DNA of 40,440 nucleotides from the NCBI GenBank assembly GCA_025458085.1, contig JALOTC010000012.1, positions 1-40,440 on the forward strand. The letters are read 5' to 3'. Source of the DNA: Cypionkella sp. (GTDB lineage Bacteria; Pseudomonadota; Alphaproteobacteria; Rhodobacterales; Rhodobacteraceae). Below, piece by piece: positions 36,469 through 40,440 of this stretch (position 1 is the stretch's first letter; each line of letters opens with the position of its first letter). The notes under the pieces were generated by a model, which was not told the DNA's origin, did no database searches, and saw only the letters and a program-made list of their open reading frames with translations. A program made the position numbers and the translations under genes.

Positions 36469-36671
36469 GCTCTTCTTTCCTGAAATGCCTAGATGCCCCG
36501 CTGGATTGGGCAGTCATATCTTGCGCGAGGCATAGCCGTGTGAACCCTGCCTGTCCATGGCGGGAACTGGCTTTGGCGTCCTGACGTTCCTGCTTCCTGC
36601 CGGTACTGACAAGACTTTACTGCAATCGGACTTTGCAGCCTCCGGCTGATGTGATTAGCTGCCCGCGCCGT

Positions 36672-36690
36672 GGCCGGTCCCGAACCGGCC
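36672..36690 (+). promoter_or_regulatory. Leader hairpin before the TRAP binding-protein gene
   Basis: GGCCGGT and ACCGGCC form a perfect 7-bp stem with loop CCCGA, 25 bases before the ATG and just before the AGGGAG ribosome-binding site. It could stabilise the message, as is common for highly expressed binding proteins. The rest of the 247-bp divergent gap to waaA shows no clear promoter. Confidence 0.45.
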
Positions 36691-36715
36691 GCTTCACTTT
36701 CAGGGAGACCCGTTT

Positions 36716-37813
36716 ATGAATCGTCGTTCTTTCCTCAGAACCTCCGCCCTTGGTGGCGCTGTTGCCGCGACCAGCCTCGCCGCACCTGCGGTTGCGCAGG
36801 GCAATGTCACCTGGCGCATGGTCACCACCTGGCCCAAGAATTTCCCGGGCCTTGGTGTAGGCGCGCAACGTCTGGCCGACCGCATCACTGCGGCAAGCGA
36901 TGGCCAACTGACGGTTCAGGTCTTTGCTGCGGGCGAGATGGTGCCGCCCCTTCAGGCGCTGGATGCCGTGATCGACGGATCGGCCGAAATGAGCCATGGT
37001 GCCGCCTATTACTGGCAGAATAAGTCGGTTGGCCTGTCGTTCTTTACCGGCGTGCCGTTTGGCATGACCTCGCGGGAACTCGCAGCCTGGGTCCGCTTTA
37101 TGGGCGGTCAGGAAATCTGGGACGAAATCTATGACCAGTTCGGTCTTCAGGGCTTCCTCTCGGGCGATACGGGCACGCAGGCAGGCGGCTGGTTCAAGAA
37201 TGAACTGACGGGCCTTGCCGATATTCAGGGCCTGCGCTTCCGCACGCCGGGCCTTGGTGGGCAGGTCTGGGGTAAGATCGGCGCATCGGCCACCAACATG
37301 GCTGCGGGCGAGATTTTCCAGGCGCTTCAGAACAACACACTGGATGCGGCGGAATTCGTCGGCCCCTATAACGACCTTGCACTGGGCTTCCATCAGGTCT
37401 GCAAGCATTACTATACCTCCTCGTTCGTGGAGCCGGGGCTAGCGACCGAACTCGTCGTGGACAAGGCCAAGTATCAGGCGCTGCCCGCGAACCTTCAGGC
37501 GATCGTGCGTGATGCCTGTCAGGCGGAATACGATGCCGTTGCCTCTGACATGTATGCCAATGATCCGCGCGCTCTCGCCACGCTGGTCAATGAACATGGG
37601 GTAACAACCCATGCTTCCTTCCCCGAGGATATTCTGGAAGCGGCGGCCAAGGCTTCGGTAGAGGTGATGACCGAAATCCGCGAAGGCGGGGACGACCTGA
37701 CCAAGAAGACGATCGAAAGCTATGTCACCGCGCTGAACATCCTGCGCACCCGGACGGAAGGGACGGACCTGTCCTTCCTTCAGGCACGGCAGAAATACTT
37801 CACCCTGACCTGA
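36716..37813 (+). CDS. TRAP transporter periplasmic binding protein, DctP/TakP-like, Tat-exported
   Basis: This 365-residue TRAP binding protein captures an organic acid in the periplasm for DctQM. The N-terminus MNRRSFLRTSALGG is a twin-arginine signal, with cleavage likely after VAQ near residue 28. The mature protein begins NVTWRMVTTWPKNFPG and contains VFAAGEMVPPLQALDAV, DTGTQAGGWFKNEL and DAAEFVGPYNDLALGF, closely like TakP of Rhodobacter, which binds 2-oxoacids. AGGGAG precedes the ATG. It faces the dctQM genes across a shared terminator. A 2-oxoacid ligand is inferred from the likeness. Confidence 0.92.
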   Translation: MNRRSFLRTSALGGAVAATSLAAPAVAQGNVTWRMVTTWPKNFPGLGVGAQRLADRITAASDGQLTVQVFAAGEMVPPLQALDAVIDGSAEMSHGAAYYWQNKSVGLSFFTGVPFGMTSRELAAWVRFMGGQEIWDEIYDQFGLQGFLSGDTGTQAGGWFKNELTGLADIQGLRFRTPGLGGQVWGKIGASATNMAAGEIFQALQNNTLDAAEFVGPYNDLALGFHQVCKHYYTSSFVEPGLATELVVDKAKYQALPANLQAIVRDACQAEYDAVASDMYANDPRALATLVNEHGVTTHASFPEDILEAAAKASVEVMTEIREGGDDLTKKTIESYVTALNILRTRTEGTDLSFLQARQKYFTLT

Positions 37814-37832
37814 GCATCAGGTTGAAAAAAGG

Positions 37833-37860
37833 AAAGGCCCGGCGCGATGCCGGGCCTTTT
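37833..37860. terminator. Bidirectional terminator between the TRAP binding protein and dctM
   Basis: AAAGGCCCGGC (37833-37843) pairs perfectly with GCCGGGCCTTT (37849-37859) around GCGAT. T bases end the stem on the plus strand and, because of the A-rich left flank (GAAAAAAGGAAA), also on the minus strand. It can stop both convergent transcripts. Confidence 0.9.
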
Positions 37861-37883
37861 GCGTTTCTGCCTGTCGAGTTGGG

Positions 37884-39272
37884 CTAGCGCAGGACGCTGG
37901 GTAGCCACAGGATCAGGTCGGGGAAGACGAACAGCACCACAAGGGCCAAGATCTGCAACAGAACAAAGGGGATGACGCCCCGATAGATCTGGCCCGTCGT
38001 GATCGACGGAGGGGCCACCCCGCGCAGGTAAAAGAGCGCGAAGCCAAAGGGCGGCGTCAGGAACGATGTCTGCAGGTTCACCCCCACCATCACCCCCAGC
38101 CAGATCGGGTCCAGCCCAAGGTTCAGCAGGATCGGTGCCGTGATCGGGATGATGATGAAGATGATCTCGAACGTGTCGAGGATAAAGCCCAGCACGAACA
38201 TGATCGCCATGACCACGATCATGGCCCCCATCACCCCCCCCGGCAGACCGGAGAGGAATTCATGCACGAGATTGTCGCCGCCCATCTGCCGGAAAACGAT
38301 GGAAAAGACAGATGCGCCAAAAAGGATGATGAAGACCATCGAAGTGATCGTGGCGGTAGAGATCACGACTTCGCGCAGAACACCGAAGGACAGTCGCCAG
38401 CGCATGGCCGCGAGGATCGTGGCCCCCACAGCGCCAACCGATGCAGCCTCGGTCGGGGTGGCGATGCCGCCCAGAATGGACCCAAGCACGGAGATGATAA
38501 GCAGAAGTGGTGGGACAAGGGCGGTCACAACCTCGCGCAGCAGATCCTTGCGCTCATCATCGGGCACAGGGGTTGCAGGGCAGCTTTGCGGATCGGTGAT
38601 CGCCTTGAAGATGATCCAGCTCAGATACAGTCCCACAAGCATCAGCCCCGGCAGGAAGGCCCCGGCAAAAAGGTCACCCACCGAAACAGGCGAAGGCGCG
38701 AAATTGCCTTTGGCCATCTGTACCTGCGCATTGATCCCGGCCAGCATGTCGCCCATGAAGATCAGCACGGTAGAAGGCGGGATGATCTGCCCAAGCGTGC
38801 CCGAGGCGCAGATGACGCCTGCCGCCAGCTTGGGGTCATAGCCCGCGCGCATCATCGCAGGCAGGGAGATCAGGCCCATGGTCACGACCGTGGCCCCCAC
38901 GACGCCGGTCGAAGCGGCAAGGAGCGCGCCAACAAGAACCACAGAAATCGCAAGGCCGCCACGGGCGCGCCCGAAAAGCTTGCCCATGGTCATCAGAAGT
39001 TGTTCGGCGATGTTCGACCGCTCCAGCATCACACCCATGAAAATGAAGAGCGGCACCGCGACCAGCACCTCATTCGTCATGAAGCCGATGTAACGGTTGG
39101 CCAGAGCGCCGAAATTCGACAGGTCGAACACGCCGAGCGCATTGCCCAGAACGGCAAAGAGCAGGGAGGTGCCCGCCAGTGTGAAGGCCACCGGAAAGCC
39201 CAGCATCAACATGCCGATGACGCCAAGGAACATGGAACCGGCGAGGATCTCGCCCAGAAGGATCGGGTCCAT
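37884..39272 (-). CDS. TRAP transporter large permease (DctM type)
   Basis: This 462-residue integral membrane subunit carries out sodium-driven transport. It has around twelve hydrophobic helices and family motifs such as PLFIFMGVMLERSNIAEQLL, GVVGATVVTMGLISLPAMM, ICASGTLGQIIPPSTVLI, GIATPTEAASVGAVGA and NLQTSFLTPPFGFALFYLRG. The ATG follows the dctQ stop by six bases. The binding protein it should work with is encoded on the opposite strand downstream. Confidence 0.95.
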   Translation of the reverse strand: MDPILLGEILAGSMFLGVIGMLMLGFPVAFTLAGTSLLFAVLGNALGVFDLSNFGALANRYIGFMTNEVLVAVPLFIFMGVMLERSNIAEQLLMTMGKLFGRARGGLAISVVLVGALLAASTGVVGATVVTMGLISLPAMMRAGYDPKLAAGVICASGTLGQIIPPSTVLIFMGDMLAGINAQVQMAKGNFAPSPVSVGDLFAGAFLPGLMLVGLYLSWIIFKAITDPQSCPATPVPDDERKDLLREVVTALVPPLLLIISVLGSILGGIATPTEAASVGAVGATILAAMRWRLSFGVLREVVISTATITSMVFIILFGASVFSIVFRQMGGDNLVHEFLSGLPGGVMGAMIVVMAIMFVLGFILDTFEIIFIIIPITAPILLNLGLDPIWLGVMVGVNLQTSFLTPPFGFALFYLRGVAPPSITTGQIYRGVIPFVLLQILALVVLFVFPDLILWLPSVLR

Positions 39273-39278
39273 GTGGGC

Positions 39279-39827
39279 TTACCTTTCCGCGTTGTAACGG
39301 TAGTCGGCGGGGACCGCATCCTCGCGGCCAGCCAGCACAAGGAGAGAGCGCAGCGCCATGGCAATGCCTTGCAAGGTGACCAGCACAACGAAGACGAGGA
39401 TGAAGGATTTCAGTACGTAAAGTCCCGGCATCCCCCCCACATTTGCCGAATTCTCCATGAACCGCCATGATCTTTCGACGAATGGCAAGCTGTAGATCAA
39501 CACGACCCACATGAAGGGCAGCAGGAAGAAAATGACTCCCACCAGATCGGCCAGTGCTTTCTTGCGCGCGGATGCTGGGCGATAGAAGATGTCGACACGC
39601 ACATGGTCATCACGCAACAGCGCGAAACCAGCCACCGCAGTGAACATCGCGCCGTTCAGCCAAACATAGAGATCCTGCATCCAAATCCGGGTGGTCGAAA
39701 ACAGGTAGCGTTCTGTAACAACCGCGAAACAGACAAGGACGATTCCCAAAGAAAGCCAGGAAAAGACCTGACCGATCAAACGGTTCAGTCCGTTGATGGC
39801 CCCAAGAAGGGACTGGAGAAGCGGCAA
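39279..39827 (-). CDS. TRAP transporter small permease (DctQ type)
   Basis: This 182-residue protein has four hydrophobic helices (about residues 16-38, 50-68, 88-110 and 129-150) and the DctQ features MQDLYVWLNGAMF and LLRDDHVRVDIFY. The only reasonable start is TTG at 39827: a stop codon lies two codons upstream in frame and the next ATG is after the first helix. AGGTGA precedes the TTG. A rare start codon plus a structured region just upstream suggests expression is held down or controlled. Confidence 0.9.
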   Translation of the reverse strand: MPLLQSLLGAINGLNRLIGQVFSWLSLGIVLVCFAVVTERYLFSTTRIWMQDLYVWLNGAMFTAVAGFALLRDDHVRVDIFYRPASARKKALADLVGVIFFLLPFMWVVLIYSLPFVERSWRFMENSANVGGMPGLYVLKSFILVFVVLVTLQGIAMALRSLLVLAGREDAVPADYRYNAER

Positions 39828-39850
39828 AGGTCACCTCATCGTGTCAGGAA

Positions 39851-39932
39851 GGGTTGAACTTGCGCGCGTCGTCCAGCGCCCACGCGACTCTTCTGGACCG
39901 GCAATTCTTGTCCAGAGGAGGAAGTTCAACCC
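39851..39932 (-). ncRNA. Candidate three-way-junction leader RNA upstream of dctQ
   Basis: The ends pair perfectly over 11 bp (GGGTTGAACTT at 39851-39861 with AAGTTCAACCC at 39922-39932). Inside are two further stems: TCTGGAC/GTCCAGA (39892-39898 with 39910-39916) and CGCGT/ACGCG (39865-39869 with 39882-39886). On the minus strand the structure ends 23 bases before the dctQ TTG. It could be a metabolite- or protein-sensing leader; no known class is recognised. Confidence 0.45.
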
Positions 39933-40207
39933 ATTGATTTCTTTAATTGCCACTATAGGCCGATCCAAAAGATTTGTCCAACTGGCGAAGAGCCTTCGGG
40001 GGCGTGAAATTTTCCAATGAAATCATAAAGCCAATCCGCAAGTCCCGCGGGTGGTACAGCGTTTAGTCCACATCTCTTGGGTGGGTCTTGTCCGCACAAC
40101 CGCGCAATGAAGGCCGAAGGGTAGGCGCAAGCGCATCTATCCTAGCCCTTTCGGACATGCCATGGGTGTCACTTGTTGACCGAACAGCGCGCCCCGAATG
40201 CCCGGTC

Positions 40208-40223
40208 ATGATCGCGCGATCAT
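40208..40223. repeat. Perfect 16-bp palindrome near tRNA-Cys
   Basis: ATGATCGCGCGATCAT is fully self-complementary. It is flanked by CCCGG (40201-40205) and CCGGG (40229-40233), giving a longer interrupted stem. It lies 86 bases downstream of tRNA-Cys on the minus strand. There is no T-run, so it is not a typical terminator. Confidence 0.55.
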
Positions 40224-40309
40224 AAATGCCGGGGCTCTGCTTCCAAGCAAACAGAGGCTTGAGGAATTTCGCCCAAAATCCAAGCGAAACGCCGATGGAC
40301 GGGAGCATC

Positions 40310-40383
40310 TGGAGGCGGGTAGCGGAATCGAACCGCTCTAGACGGATTTGCAATCCGCTGCATAACCTACCTGCCCACCCGCC
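40310..40383 (-). tRNA. tRNA-Cys (anticodon GCA)
   Basis: A 74-nt cloverleaf including encoded CCA, read on the minus strand. The acceptor GGCGGGT pairs with ACCCGCC, the anticodon arm is GCGGA-TTGCAAA-TCCGT (GCA in the loop), and the T-arm is AGCGG-TTCGATT-CCGCT. The discriminator base is T (U in the RNA), as usual for tRNA-Cys. Confidence 0.96.
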
Positions 40384-40440
40384 GCAGATGGCGTGGAGGT
40401 ACACCAAGCTTTCGTAGCCTGCAAGCCGATATTGGGCCGT

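Larger units (their letters stand above)
39828..40309. other. 482-bp non-coding gap between dctQ and tRNA-Cys
   Basis: No supportable gene is seen here. The gap holds the candidate structured RNA (39851-39932) and a 16-bp palindrome (40208-40223). The open frames in it have no recognisable domains, ribosome-binding sites or family features, and one of them overlaps the tRNA. Confidence 0.6.

Noticed and set aside
37620-37640. Apparent third copy of the CCGAGGATATT tail
   Set aside because: It lies inside the TRAP binding-protein gene, encodes part of a normal protein sequence and lacks the hairpin and the rest of the tail.
38262-39470. Plus-strand open frame of 402 codons opposite dctM
   Set aside because: Composition is that of an antisense shadow (His, Arg, Gln, Asp) and dctM is clear on the minus strand.
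40063-40407. Minus-strand open frame of 114 codons near the right edge
   Set aside because: It overlaps tRNA-Cys on the same strand and has no domain or ribosome-binding site.

Overview
The window is a piece of a GC-rich alphaproteobacterial chromosome, most likely from the Rhodobacteraceae/Paracoccaceae group (inference). The evidence is the order of the division and cell-wall (dcw) cluster, a DUF2484 gene between murC and murB, lpxC directly after ftsZ, and the TakP-like TRAP transporter. No phage, insertion sequence, CRISPR array or rRNA was seen.

Region 1 (1-18984) is a dcw cluster: murF, mraY, murD, ftsW, murG, murC, DUF2484, murB, ddl, ftsQ, ftsA, ftsZ, then lpxC, bamD and recN. Most genes overlap or nearly touch. 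The breaks are a repeat-bearing gap between mraY and murD, an L-lactate dehydrogenase gene inserted on the opposite strand between murD and ftsW, a 223-bp leader before ftsZ, and a clear terminator after ftsZ. Region 2 (18995-21689) holds a small corrinoid-protein cluster on the minus strand (corrinoid protein, 51-residue membrane protein, DUF1638), with a divergent radical SAM gene.

Region 3 (21694-33340) is the most interesting part: two divergent operons that look like a complete route for using peptidoglycan amino sugars. The minus-strand operon encodes a BadF-type sugar kinase, a GntR/UTRA regulator, a NagB-II-type SIS deaminase, NagA and an M19 dipeptidase. The plus-strand operon encodes a MurQ-like etherase, an ABC sugar importer (binding protein, two permeases, ATPase), a Gfo/Idh/MocA oxidoreductase and, after a gap, a GNAT acetyltransferase. 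The gap between the operons carries a perfect 20-bp inverted repeat, one copy about 20 bp before each first gene, with promoter-like boxes placed the same way on both sides. The model is import, phosphorylation, ether cleavage (giving D-lactate and GlcNAc-6-P), deacetylation, then deamination to fructose-6-P. Substrate and pathway are inferred from gene content.

Region 4 (33371-40440) has tRNA-Arg(UCU), a bifunctional mannose-1-P guanylyltransferase/mannose-6-P isomerase, a WaaA-type Kdo transferase, a TRAP transporter split into a plus-strand binding protein facing minus-strand dctQM across a shared terminator, and tRNA-Cys(GCA). A possible three-way-junction RNA lies just upstream of dctQ. 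All motif, promoter and structure calls were made by eye; no searches or folding calculations were run.
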